Positions 34,276 to 42,335 of a stretch of 64,000 nt of DNA are shown one piece after another. The stretch covers positions 6,096-70,095 of the forward strand of contig JAVBTX010000024.1 in the NCBI GenBank assembly GCA_031555935.1. The letters run 5' to 3'. The notes below the pieces were generated by a model. That model was not told the DNA's origin, did no database searches, and was given only the letters and a program-made list of their open reading frames with translations. The stretch's first letter is position 1; each line of letters begins with the position of its first letter. A program made the translations under genes and the position numbers. Source of the stretch: Roseburia_C sp031555935. GTDB taxonomy: Bacteria; Bacillota; Clostridia; Lachnospirales; Lachnospiraceae.

Positions 34276-34455
34276 TCATACTAGCAAGTCCGCAAGAAAA
34301 TCTTTATAAATTAAAAATGGCAATTTGCGCCAAGACATTGAGATTCTGCCGACTTCGACCGCCTTCTTTAAAACGGTACTTGAATTTGTAGCTCCAGACA
34401 CGGCATCAACATCAATTTTTTGTTCATTAACTACAACAATGCAAGACACAAAACA
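34276..34455 (-). pseudogene. C-terminal remnant of an FMN-binding-domain protein
   Basis: No start codon or complete frame exists, but one frame reads VVVNEQKIDVDAVSGATNSS followed by TVLKKAVE, the signature of FMN-binding domains in which the Thr of SGAT carries covalent FMN. It then runs to a stop at 34276. The rest of the gene has gone; a terminator abuts its upstream edge. The remaining part of 34166-34522 shows nothing else. Confidence 0.7.
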
Positions 34456-34488
34456 GGGCTGGAAGCTAATTCATAGCTTACCAGCCCT
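34455..34488 (-). terminator. Intrinsic terminator after XRE gene
   Basis: AGGGCTGG-AAGCT pairs with AGCTT-A-CCAGCCCT; on the - strand GTTTTG follows. It lies 35 bases after the stop of the XRE-type regulator. Confidence 0.75.
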
Positions 34489-34522
34489 AAATAACAATAA
34501 GGATGTTTTTGGATTATCAAAT

Positions 34523-35260
34523 CTACGAAAAATTTGTAAAACTATCCGTCTTTGAAACACTATCCACATGAAGATATACATCCATACAAGTAATTCCATT
34601 CTTTTCGTACACGTGCTCAAAGCAAGATAATATGTCACTCTTCGGTTTTTCACGAAATCCATTTGCTTGTAAATACTCCAATATCTTTTTATATGCATTA
34701 GGAATGCGTTCAAAGGCGGCTACAAATGGATCATATATTGTGATTACCGCATAATCAGCCTCTTCTTGATTCGCATATTCCACACCCAGATGGCTTGATT
34801 CAAATCCTTCTGGTAAAACATAAGCTGCTGCATATCCTCGTAGACCAAATCTGTTTTGTAATTCAGGTGAAACAAAAGGAAATTCCCAGCCGATTCGCTT
34901 GGCCTGCGGGTGATTCTCTAACAAGCCTGATTGACGCCCCCAATTATCTAGGTACGCATTTACATCATCCTCTGGATTCGGTGTAACCATCACATATCTT
35001 GCCATCTTAAATGCTTCTACTTTTTTTATTGTAATTTCCGAATAAATCTCCTCGCTCGCAGCCATGTTGTCTCTGACTAAAGCATCTAATTTGCATGCAA
35101 AAACGTCACATAAAGCAATTAGCTTATTCAATTCCGGCGCGATATCATCGGCTTCCCACTTGGATATTGTTTGACGGGACACAGACATAATCTCCGCTAA
35201 CTGCTCTTGTGTAATCTTTTTTTGTTTCCGTAAATACTGAATATTTTTCCCTAAACTCAT
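34523..35260 (-). CDS. XRE family regulator with GyrI-like effector domain
   Basis: About 245 residues. An N-terminal Cro/CI helix-turn-helix (residues 1-60; LRKQKKITQEQLAEIMSVSR then QTISKWE) is joined to a C-terminal GyrI-like/AraC effector-binding domain (about 90-245). The pairing of this ligand-binding domain with an XRE head rather than an AraC head is seen in Firmicutes. GAAAGG upstream supports the ATG at 35260 over earlier in-frame ATGs. Targets unknown. Confidence 0.82.
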   Translation of the reverse strand: MSLGKNIQYLRKQKKITQEQLAEIMSVSRQTISKWEADDIAPELNKLIALCDVFACKLDALVRDNMAASEEIYSEITIKKVEAFKMARYVMVTPNPEDDVNAYLDNWGRQSGLLENHPQAKRIGWEFPFVSPELQNRFGLRGYAAAYVLPEGFESSHLGVEYANQEEADYAVITIYDPFVAAFERIPNAYKKILEYLQANGFREKPKSDILSCFEHVYEKNGITCMDVYLHVDSVSKTDSFTNFS

Positions 35261-35347
35261 AAAATAACCATCCTTTCTCATCGCTGTCATGTTACCGTTA
35301 TTGTTACACACCTATAACGGAAAGAACACCACGTTAGAAGCGCTATT

Positions 35348-35917
35348 TTAATGAGCTATGTCAACTGATGGTTTACATGGCAAGATTTCCTTTATTGGGA
35401 TGTCGTAACGATTAACGTTCAGTCCTGATTCTTGCCCATGAATCGTGTCAACATATACGCCACCGTTGGCAAGAATTGTTTTATTGCTGCCAATGTTTAT
35501 ATCACGACAAACAATTCGGACTTTATCTAGTCCGAATGCGTTTGCTTTCTGTAAGCCTAGCCGCAATTGCTCTTTTGCGTACCCTTTGCCACGTTCACTC
35601 GGGCAAACGGAATATCCTAAGTTTGAAGCAAATTCTCTATCGTCATCATCGTATTCAAGCTTGTGACGAAAAATAATAAAACCGATAATTTTACTGTCGC
35701 TTTCACGAAAGGTCATATACCAAGTTAATTTGTCGGACATATTTTCGCAAAACTGAATCCAGTCAAGTACATTGTCGTACTTTTCAAGATAATCCAAACC
35801 TGGGATTCTGCTTGGGTCGTATGTAACCCTCTCACGTTCAGCAGGAAATTCTGCCCTATAATCTGCAACTTTCTCTGCATACTCAGCAGATAGTTTAATC
35901 AATTTAATTTCACTCAT
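35348..35917 (-). CDS. GNAT family N-acetyltransferase
   Basis: 189 residues: IKLIKLSAEYAEKVADYRAE, YMTFRESDSKIIGFIIFRHK and the acetyl-CoA segment VCPSERGKGYAKEQLRLGLQ near residue 107. The last residues (KPSVDIAH) are encoded by a 33-base repeat that also occurs at 36601-36633. Its start overlaps the end of the Fic remnant by eight bases. Confidence 0.85.
   Translation of the reverse strand: MSEIKLIKLSAEYAEKVADYRAEFPAERERVTYDPSRIPGLDYLEKYDNVLDWIQFCENMSDKLTWYMTFRESDSKIIGFIIFRHKLEYDDDDREFASNLGYSVCPSERGKGYAKEQLRLGLQKANAFGLDKVRIVCRDINIGSNKTILANGGVYVDTIHGQESGLNVNRYDIPIKEILPCKPSVDIAH
35349..35381. repeat. 33-base direct repeat, copy A
   Basis: 28 of 33 bases match 36601-36633 in the same orientation. 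Copy A codes for the C terminus of the GNAT gene. Together the copies bracket the GNAT gene and Fic remnant. Confidence 0.6.
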
Positions 35918-36533
35918 TCTTTTTTTCCTCTAAAGGGTAACTTACTTCTATCAGTTTTTTAAGTAATTCTGATGCTCTACTGGTTCCCAAACCTGTTATT
36001 AACTGCATATCTGATCTACCAAATACTTTCTCTTTTCCGAAAACACGATACATTCTCTGAATATGGTCTACTGTTTTTTCGGTAAAATCTACAAGTTGAT
36101 TATCATACATTTGCATTACTTCAATGTCCGCTTTTTTATGACTCTTATATATTCTACTTACATGCATAATCACCAATTTGACCTGCGTAATCATAAATCC
36201 CTATAAACAGTTTTTTATGAATAGAAATATATTCATTAGGGGTAAAACTGAAAGCTTTTTCTGACAGTAGCTTCACTATGCGAACTGAAACCTTATCCGC
36301 TTCTTCTGTTCTGCTATCACCACCATGCTTTGGATTCTCCTCATAGTATGTGTTCATAATTTTTTGTGCTTCATCAATCGATATTTCACCTTCAATATTC
36401 TGAATAGCCGTATTAATTAAGTATTGAGATGGCTTCAAACCTGAAGGCCAATTGCTGTATGCCATGCATAGCCCTTATCTCTTTTATTTGGTTCTGTCTC
36501 TATTAGATACTCTTTGAAAGGATCTTGGTTCAT
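35910..36533 (-). pseudogene. Fic family protein, broken in three frames
   Basis: Three pieces in different frames follow the Fic order. Codons from 36533 read MNQDPFKEYLIETEPNKRDK then GYAWHTAIGLQ and stop. The next frame (36465-36154) reads GLKPSQYLINTAIQNIEGEI to NEYISIHKKLFIGIYDYAGQ. The last frame (to 35910) gives the C-terminal helix-turn-helix VFGRSDMQLITGLGTSRASE. The catalytic HPFxxGNGR region and roughly 80-100 residues around it are absent, so AMPylation activity must be lost. Confidence 0.85.
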
Positions 36534-36600
36534 TCATCTACTCCGTCCTGTTATATTATTTCTTCATAAAATATTCTACAATTTCCAAATCTAAACTATC

Positions 36601-36633
36601 TAATGAGCCATGTCAACTAGTGGTTCACATTGC
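36601..36633. repeat. 33-base direct repeat, copy B
   Basis: Lies directly at the stop of the GNAT gene at 36633. Read on the - strand it could encode QCEPLVDMAH-stop, matching the last codons of the other GNAT (35348-35917). It looks like the 3' end of a lost related gene. Confidence 0.6.
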
Positions 36634-37172
36634 TAGTCCTGCACGGAAAAGGTAAGGCGACACTCCACCCCTTCATAATGTACCGTCCCCTCGTTTGCTT
36701 CGTATGGGATATCTTTGCAATACACAAACCCTAATTTCTCCAAAACCTTTCCCGAATCTTGGTTGTCCTTTGCATATCTTCCTACAAGCTCCCTAATCAT
36801 TAAGTCGTTTTGGGCAAAATCTATGATTGCCCGCATCGTTTCGGTTGCATACCCCTTGCCCCAGTACTTCTTTCCGAAGTTATAACCTATTTCAAATAAG
36901 TGATACTCCTCTTCAAAATATATCAGCCCGGTTCCAATCAGTTCATTGGTATCTAATGTCGTTACCGCCCAACGAAACCAGCAATCCGAAGGTATTTGCG
37001 CCAGTTCAAAAGCAATCCATTCTTTTGTTTTATTTATGTCATTGTGGCTACGCCAAAACATATATTTGGCAACGTCCGGGTCACTTTCCCAACACCTAAA
37101 TACATCGTTCGTATCCTCAATACAAAACGGTCTTAACAATAATCGCTCTGTTTTTATTATCGGTGTGTTCAT
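36633..37172 (-). CDS. GNAT family N-acetyltransferase (RimJ/RimL type)
   Basis: 179 residues: IKTERLLLRPFCIEDTNDVF, FEIGYNFGKKYWGKGYATET near residue 94 with the acetyl-CoA loop, and DNQDSGKVLEKLGFVYC. Typical of ribosomal-protein-acetyltransferase-like GNATs, substrate unknown. The start overlaps the stop of the membrane protein gene upstream (ATGA). Confidence 0.88.
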   Translation of the reverse strand: MNTPIIKTERLLLRPFCIEDTNDVFRCWESDPDVAKYMFWRSHNDINKTKEWIAFELAQIPSDCWFRWAVTTLDTNELIGTGLIYFEEEYHLFEIGYNFGKKYWGKGYATETMRAIIDFAQNDLMIRELVGRYAKDNQDSGKVLEKLGFVYCKDIPYEANEGTVHYEGVECRLTFSVQD

Positions 37173-38023
37173 CCGATTTCCTCCACTTTTTTGGCTTCAT
37201 TAAGAAACCAAATAAGAAAAACATAAAACCCCAATATCGGCGAAATGCCATATCCCATAAAAGGCACTGGAAAATTCCCTATAAATGTAGCTGAAATCAT
37301 CAGCCCATAATACATTGCCATTCCTATACAGATATTTCTATTTTCCTTCTTGCAAGCAATCAGAAAATAAATCGGCATCCCAAACAGTGCTACGATTCCT
37401 ATCATATATAATACAAATGATATATCATGTAACATTGTTAATACACCCTCCGTATAATCTACTGGTGGTAAGCTGTCTAACTGAATCCATGATTTTAATG
37501 TCAATAGAAACAATATGACAGAGCAACTACCTTTTAATATTTTGGAAATGCTTGATTTTAACAGTAACACTATTAGTGGAAGTGAAAAAGCTAATAATTG
37601 AGAAGCATCCGGTTGTAAAAAAAGTAGAAATGCTATTACTATGATTCCTACAAAAGAAATGGCAAACTGTTTTTCCTCGATTAGTCGATTAAAAGCTACA
37701 ATTGTGATTGGAATAACAATTGTAGATATATTTAAAGTGAAGAATGGCAATCTTAACCACCGATGAACACCTTCCATATTCGGCCCTAAAAATGTTAACC
37801 CCAACAAAAGAGCTGATACAAACACAATAATTTTATAGTTAAATTTCAAATTGTATTTTAAGACAAAAAAACTAACCAAAGTCGCTACAAATATCAGCAC
37901 AGGATTTTGTATCCATATCGCAATGGAAACACTCTTACTTATCATTCCAATCATCCCTAATAAACATGGTATCAGAATGGATAAAACAGGATATATTATT
38001 CTCTTATTATTTTTGGTTACCAT
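37169..38023 (-). CDS. Reduced SEDS (FtsW/RodA/SpoVE)-like membrane protein
   Basis: 284 residues with eight or nine membrane segments, shorter than the usual 370-400 of SEDS glycosyltransferases. It keeps echoes of the family: GVHRWLRLPFFTLNISTIVI corresponds to the RW-I-GP-QPSE region, FLQPDASQLLAF to the QPDLG region, and PVPFMGYGISPILGF to the C-terminal PF-SYGGS region. Several normally conserved residues are altered. The genetic context (a GNAT coupled downstream) gives no cell-wall link. It could be a diverged non-catalytic member or a different family with chance resemblance. Confidence 0.55.
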   Translation of the reverse strand: MVTKNNKRIIYPVLSILIPCLLGMIGMISKSVSIAIWIQNPVLIFVATLVSFFVLKYNLKFNYKIIVFVSALLLGLTFLGPNMEGVHRWLRLPFFTLNISTIVIPITIVAFNRLIEEKQFAISFVGIIVIAFLLFLQPDASQLLAFSLPLIVLLLKSSISKILKGSCSVILFLLTLKSWIQLDSLPPVDYTEGVLTMLHDISFVLYMIGIVALFGMPIYFLIACKKENRNICIGMAMYYGLMISATFIGNFPVPFMGYGISPILGFYVFLIWFLNEAKKVEEIG

Positions 38024-38043
38024 ATTTTCCTCCTGGCCGCAAA

Positions 38044-38511
38044 TCAGCCATTCAAAAGCGCCTCTAAATCCAGCAAAGACACTTCCATACGTTTTGAAGT
38101 TTGCTCCATTGACATTCCCGAATCAAGAAATCGCTTTACCACCATTTTCATATTCTCGCCAACTTCAATAATATGTCCATCCAAATCGTAAAACCGGACC
38201 GAGCGCTGCCCCCACCGAGCTTCTTTAACGCCGTCTCCCATATATCTAATATCACTTCGCTGTTCTATTTTTTGAATAAAGTAGTCAAATTCATCTTCTT
38301 CAAAATACAACTCCATATTGTGTGGCTGTGCGTGAATACTATTTTTTGTAATGTCCATAATTCGATCGAAATCTTGTTGCAAAGACAAGCCACCGCTAAA
38401 ACCAATGCAAATACCGTAATCTTGAAACACCTCAAGACCAAACAAATCCTGATAAAACTTTTTAGAAAGATTGATATCTTTTACCGCTATACAAACGCCT
38501 TGATATTTCAT
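38044..38511 (-). CDS. VOC family protein (glyoxalase/bleomycin resistance type)
   Basis: About 155 residues. One VOC unit: GVCIAVKDINLSKKFYQDLF, YGICIGFSGGLSLQQDF, and QRSVRFYDLDGHIIEVGE with the metal-binding Glu. A C-terminal extension of about 27 residues (SMEQTSKRMEVSLLDLEALL) looks like a small helix-turn-helix. GGGAGG supports the ATG at 38511. Confidence 0.82.
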   Translation of the reverse strand: MKYQGVCIAVKDINLSKKFYQDLFGLEVFQDYGICIGFSGGLSLQQDFDRIMDITKNSIHAQPHNMELYFEEDEFDYFIQKIEQRSDIRYMGDGVKEARWGQRSVRFYDLDGHIIEVGENMKMVVKRFLDSGMSMEQTSKRMEVSLLDLEALLNG

Positions 38512-38558
38512 GTTCATACCTCCCCAAATTTTGCTTTTCATATAAATTTCAATACACC

Positions 38559-38930
38559 CTAAACAAATATACACCAACGAATTCCATATCTGTCAATTAG
38601 ATCAACCATTAGTTTACTAAAATCACATGGGCTAAGAGGATATAAAATTTTAGCACCGTCCTCTAGTGCATCATATGCTTTTCTAACTAATTCATCTTTG
38701 TTTTCGCCAAAATGCAGGCAAAATTGCATTGTCGTGCCCGTAATAATCTCTTCGTCATCATATGCTTCTGATATCGCCAATATCTGACCATACACATTCA
38801 GCTCTGCATGCATAAGCGTTCCGTCAGCGTTCGGATAGCATGCCACCAACTCCGCATCAAAAGCCTTCTTATATAATTCCACTGCTTTGTCACTTTCTTT
38901 TACATATATCTGCATCATTGATCTATACAT
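38559..38930 (-). CDS. VOC family protein (PhnB-like)
   Basis: 123 residues: MQIYVKESDKAVELYKKAFD, YPNADGTLMHAELNVYGQIL, a middle segment with MQFCLHFGENKDELVRKAYD, and a last strand LIDRYGIRWCIFV. This is the PhnB-like branch of the VOC superfamily, usually without known substrate. GGAGGT precedes the start. Confidence 0.87.
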   Translation of the reverse strand: MYRSMMQIYVKESDKAVELYKKAFDAELVACYPNADGTLMHAELNVYGQILAISEAYDDEEIITGTTMQFCLHFGENKDELVRKAYDALEDGAKILYPLSPCDFSKLMVDLIDRYGIRWCIFV

Positions 38931-38945
38931 CTTTGCGTACCTCCA

Positions 38946-39620
38946 TTAAATATGGTTGTTTCGAGGACATGATACTCTACACTTATTACAGTCAACAGTA
39001 TCAAATCCCCGTGCCGTTTTTCCATATGCATTTTCCCTACATCGTTTTTGATTTACAGTACCATCATTATTTATTGCTTTGACAGGGCAAACGTCTATAC
39101 ACTTATGACATTTATCAATACAAATATTCTTTGATATTTCATCGGATGATATCTCTAAATCTGTTAGCATTGCACCAAGTGTCACCATGTTTCCATATTG
39201 CTTGGTCAAAAACAATGAGCTCTTTCCAATAGAACCTAATCCTGCTAGCACCGCAATATTTTTCATGGATAGTAACCCTCTGCCCTCCATGTTGTCTTTA
39301 TCCCAGTATTCATACGGAGCATCGCAGGGCATCGGCACTACCACGCAGTTAAATTCTGCTTCAATTTTCTTTGCTGACCTAAATCCGATCAGGTCAACCT
39401 CTGGACAACTTATACTATTGTAATGTCCGTATATCAACCGAGAGTCTACTTTGGTTAATCCTTTCGGCAATGCAATGCCATAAGAAATCACAGATTTACA
39501 TTTTGGATAAATGTCTGTTGGATGGTATCCTACGGGAGCATTATCAAAACGTTCGATATTAGCGAAACCACATAAATCTGCTCCGGTAGACAATACTATT
39601 TTTCTTATTTGCTCTTTCAT
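38946..39620 (-). CDS. 4Fe-4S double-cluster protein related to epoxyqueuosine reductase
   Basis: 224 residues. The N-terminal part (GADLCGFANIERF, ISYGIALPKGL) and the central GLGSIGKSSLFLTKQYGNMV match the QueG-like cobamide-binding fold. CIDKCHKCIDVCP and later CRENAYG and CNKCRVSCP provide cysteines for two 4Fe-4S clusters. It is shorter than QueG and ends just after the clusters. Such short forms occur in anaerobes and their reaction is unknown. Confidence 0.8.
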   Translation of the reverse strand: MKEQIRKIVLSTGADLCGFANIERFDNAPVGYHPTDIYPKCKSVISYGIALPKGLTKVDSRLIYGHYNSISCPEVDLIGFRSAKKIEAEFNCVVVPMPCDAPYEYWDKDNMEGRGLLSMKNIAVLAGLGSIGKSSLFLTKQYGNMVTLGAMLTDLEISSDEISKNICIDKCHKCIDVCPVKAINNDGTVNQKRCRENAYGKTARGFDTVDCNKCRVSCPRNNHI

Positions 39621-39764
39621 ATTATACCTTCTTTACGGTTTTTCATTGTAATTGCCACTACAAACACATTGTTTTAGGCATTGCGGAAACAAAATCATAT
39701 AACAAATTATAACATGAAATGAACGGACTATGTGAGCTGATTGAAATGCGTTTAATATTTACAG

Positions 39765-39792
39765 CCCTCCATTTTTATGACTTAAGATACTG
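39765..39792. repeat. 28-base direct repeat bracketing the DHFR-like gene, downstream copy
   Basis: 25 of 28 bases match 40332-40359 in the same orientation. This copy contains the last codons and stop of the reductase gene. Confidence 0.65.
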
Positions 39793-40324
39793 TATTGCTT
39801 CTAACTTCATAATGAAGTTCAACAAATTGATTGAATTGATTTATGCTTCTTAACGATAATAATGTTTGAAAATCGTTATTTTTGAATAACGGTATACCTC
39901 TGCCAAGCAAAACCGGAGTTATAGAAATGATGAGTTCATCGACTAATTTCTCTTTTATAAATGTGCTAAGTAATTCCCCGCCTCCAACAATCCAAATATT
40001 ATTACCGTTTCTGTTTTTTAGATTATTTGAGAATTGAACTATATCCTCATTAATAAAGGTAACATATTCATTGTCGTCTTTCTTCGATCTGGAAAAAACA
40101 TAGCATTCTTTATTTTTGTACGGAAAATTACCTTTTTCCGTTTCCATAATCCAATCATAGGTAGTTCTTCCGATTAGGATTGTATCTACAGTATCATAAA
40201 ACCTTGAGTAGCCGTTATCTCCTTCACCTTCAACTGCAAATAGCCAATCCAAGTTGTGTTCTTCTGTAGCAATATATCCATCCAAACTGGAAGCAATATA
40301 CAATATTAATTTACGTTGATTCAT
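39782..40324 (-). CDS. Dihydrofolate reductase family protein (RibD C-terminal-like)
   Basis: About 180 residues: KLILYIASSLDGYIATEEHN at the start, TILIGRTTYDWIMETEKG near residue 47, and NIWIVGGGELLSTFIKEKLV near 117. This is the RibD C-terminal / DHFR-like reductase fold found as single genes in many bacteria. Its GGAGGG ribosome binding site is inside the upstream copy of a 28-base direct repeat. Confidence 0.88.
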   Translation of the reverse strand: MNQRKLILYIASSLDGYIATEEHNLDWLFAVEGEGDNGYSRFYDTVDTILIGRTTYDWIMETEKGNFPYKNKECYVFSRSKKDDNEYVTFINEDIVQFSNNLKNRNGNNIWIVGGGELLSTFIKEKLVDELIISITPVLLGRGIPLFKNNDFQTLLSLRSINQFNQFVELHYEVRSNTVS

Positions 40325-40331
40325 CAATTAA

Positions 40332-40359
40332 CCCTCCATTTTTATGATTCAAGATATTG
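40332..40359. repeat. 28-base direct repeat bracketing the DHFR-like gene, upstream copy
   Basis: It supplies the ribosome binding site of the reductase gene. It is equivalent to the 3' end plus spacer of that same gene, as if a second tandem copy had been deleted here. Confidence 0.65.
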
Positions 40360-40420
40360 AAAATTCCATTATATAAAATAACTTGTTTGTCAAATGGCAT
40401 AAGCCAATTAACCTTTCTTT

Positions 40421-40843
40421 TTACCGCTGCCAAATCATTGTATACTCAATCTCGTTTGTATCAACATCTACCCCCTGCGTTTCAATATGAAATCCTGCGC
40501 TTTCATAAAAATGAATTGCAGGTTCGTTCTTGGCATAGACAGACAAGCTAAGCCGCTCCGTTTTGCTCTTTACCTTGTTTAACAGCTTCGTTCCAACGCC
40601 GGAGGCCCGGTAAGCTTTCTTTACGAAAATCCCCGCAATATAGTAATCCATAACGCCAACAAATCCCTCAATCGCACCGTTTTTTTCAAATATATAAACA
40701 TCTGCCTGTGGAATTAGCGATTTTACCATATCAAAGTTCTTCCGCCAATAATCCGCGTCAATAAAGGCATGGGCGTCAATATTGGCATTAAGCCAAATCT
40801 TCATAACTTCCGGTAAATCACTATTTTTAAATTTTCTTATCAT
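40421..40843 (-). CDS. GNAT family N-acetyltransferase
   Basis: 140 residues: MIRKFKNSDLPEVMKIWLNA, then IAGIFVKKAYRASGVGTKLL near residue 78 with the acetyl-CoA motif, and NEPAIHFYESAGFHIETQGV. Close to YjaB/PhnO-type single-domain GNATs. Substrate unknown. Confidence 0.87.
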   Translation of the reverse strand: MIRKFKNSDLPEVMKIWLNANIDAHAFIDADYWRKNFDMVKSLIPQADVYIFEKNGAIEGFVGVMDYYIAGIFVKKAYRASGVGTKLLNKVKSKTERLSLSVYAKNEPAIHFYESAGFHIETQGVDVDTNEIEYTMIWQR

Positions 40844-40867
40844 GCGCTGTTTCCTTTTTTATCTATG

Positions 40868-41590
40868 TTAAAATAGTTTTTTCCCATCAGAAATATCGAT
40901 ATCAAGTTCCTTTGCCAAGGCACCCTGTTTGAACGGATTTATCTTTTCTACAACACCCTCTCGCTCCAGAAATGTACCAGTGCTTTTGAACCAAAATGTG
41001 ATGCCGGCTTTCATACATTGCTCACGAACGCTAAGTATCCATGCGTAGTTACACACTCTTGCGTCTCGTCCGTTTTCGCCACTTACAGTAACATGGTCAA
41101 CTCCATGAAGGTAAGCGGTTAAATCTATCTTTTCAAGCATCGGAGAACAGGCAATAAAACGTCGCTTGATCGGAAACGACAAAAATAGGGGCAGCCGATA
41201 GTCTGCCATTGCTTGATTTTCAACTGTACAACCAATATTTACATTGTCGTATCCTTCACCCCAATCATCCGGAAGTGATACCATAAAACGTTCAATCCGC
41301 TTCGTCAGTATTAAAAAATCAATATCTTGCCGCTGCTTTATCATTGCCCAAACCTCCTTTCGCCACTCATCGGCTTCTGGAAGAAAAAAATCTGTCGCAA
41401 AACAAGTAGCAAGAATTTTCCCGCCTTTGATATTATATTCGCCGTTGGGTTTTGTTCTGATCGGCCAGTCAAATTTATCGGTTTTTGTTATGGTGTTTTG
41501 ACCATAACGTTTTGCGTTTGGTCCATAAAAATAGCAATTACTACATCCTTCACTAATCTTATAGCATCCTGTCCACGGCTCCCAATTCAT
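40868..41590 (-). CDS. DUF5131 (phage Gp37/Gp68-like) family protein
   Basis: 240 residues. It begins MNWEPWTGCYKISEGCSNCY, with the Cys-rich radical-SAM-like N-terminal motif of this family, followed by FLILTKRIERF and NVNIGCTVENQAMADYRLPL, then HGVDHVTVSGENGRDARVCN. The family is common in phages and bacteria and related to radical SAM proteins. Function unknown. Confidence 0.85.
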   Translation of the reverse strand: MNWEPWTGCYKISEGCSNCYFYGPNAKRYGQNTITKTDKFDWPIRTKPNGEYNIKGGKILATCFATDFFLPEADEWRKEVWAMIKQRQDIDFLILTKRIERFMVSLPDDWGEGYDNVNIGCTVENQAMADYRLPLFLSFPIKRRFIACSPMLEKIDLTAYLHGVDHVTVSGENGRDARVCNYAWILSVREQCMKAGITFWFKSTGTFLEREGVVEKINPFKQGALAKELDIDISDGKKLF

Positions 41591-41615
41591 ACGTTCCTCC
41601 TATACTCTTCTAATG

Positions 41616-42248
41616 TCAATCAGATATATGCTTGATTTGCTGCAAATCTCCACTACAAAGCACATCCATGTTTTTGAATATTGTTTCGGCATCCCAATCC
41701 CACCATTTAAGTTCAAGCAAATATGCAATTAAATCTTCATCAAATCGATTGCGAATTACCCTGCACGGATTCCCACCAGCAATACAATACGGGGGAATAT
41801 CCTTTGTAACAACAGAATTGGCTGCTATGATTGCACCGTCTCCAATATGAACGCCTGGCATCACAGTTACATTCTGCCCAATCCAAACATCATTACCTAC
41901 AACGGTATCACCTTTTAGCGGAAGGTCTTCAAGGCTTGGGGTAAACTGCTCCCATCCACCACCCATAATGTTAAACGGATAAGTCGTAACACTGCTCATC
42001 CTATGATTGGCACCATTCATAACAAACTCAATGCCCTTTGCAATCGCACAAAATTTTCCGATTATCAATTTATCCCCCATAAACTCATAGTGGTTGGTAA
42101 CGTGGTTTTCAAATTTCTCTGCTCCATTCACATCATCATAGTAAGTGAAGTCACCGACAACAATATTGGGCTTGGTAATTACATTCTTAATATATACAAC
42201 TTGTTTAATTTTTTCGTTTGGATATATATGATTAGGATTTGGTCCCAT
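41616..42248 (-). CDS. Vat-family xenobiotic (streptogramin A-type) O-acetyltransferase
   Basis: 210 residues of the left-handed beta-helix (hexapeptide) family. The order is as in streptogramin A acetyltransferases: GPNPNHIYPNE, VGDFTYYDDVNGAEKFENHV, HYEFMGDKLIIGKFCAIAKG, FVMNGANHRM (catalytic His), then SLEDLPLKGDTVVGNDVWIG, VTVMPGVHIGDGAIIAANSV and GGNPCRVIRNRF, with the C-terminal helical tail. Vat enzymes acetylate virginiamycin M-type antibiotics. Similarity to known Vat proteins is close by inspection, but chromosomal homologues may act on other compounds. Confidence 0.88.
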   Translation of the reverse strand: MGPNPNHIYPNEKIKQVVYIKNVITKPNIVVGDFTYYDDVNGAEKFENHVTNHYEFMGDKLIIGKFCAIAKGIEFVMNGANHRMSSVTTYPFNIMGGGWEQFTPSLEDLPLKGDTVVGNDVWIGQNVTVMPGVHIGDGAIIAANSVVTKDIPPYCIAGGNPCRVIRNRFDEDLIAYLLELKWWDWDAETIFKNMDVLCSGDLQQIKHISD

Positions 42249-42335
42249 AAACTCACCCTTTCAAATTTTGATGTATCCCATAATCAAGATGATTCTTCTT
42301 TCATATGTCTGCTTTTGCCCCTACATCTCCTTAAT

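Noticed and set aside
34325..34555. 76-codon + strand ORF opposite the FMN-binding remnant
   Set aside because: It crosses a terminator and lies antisense to clear FMN-binding homology, and has no ribosome site.
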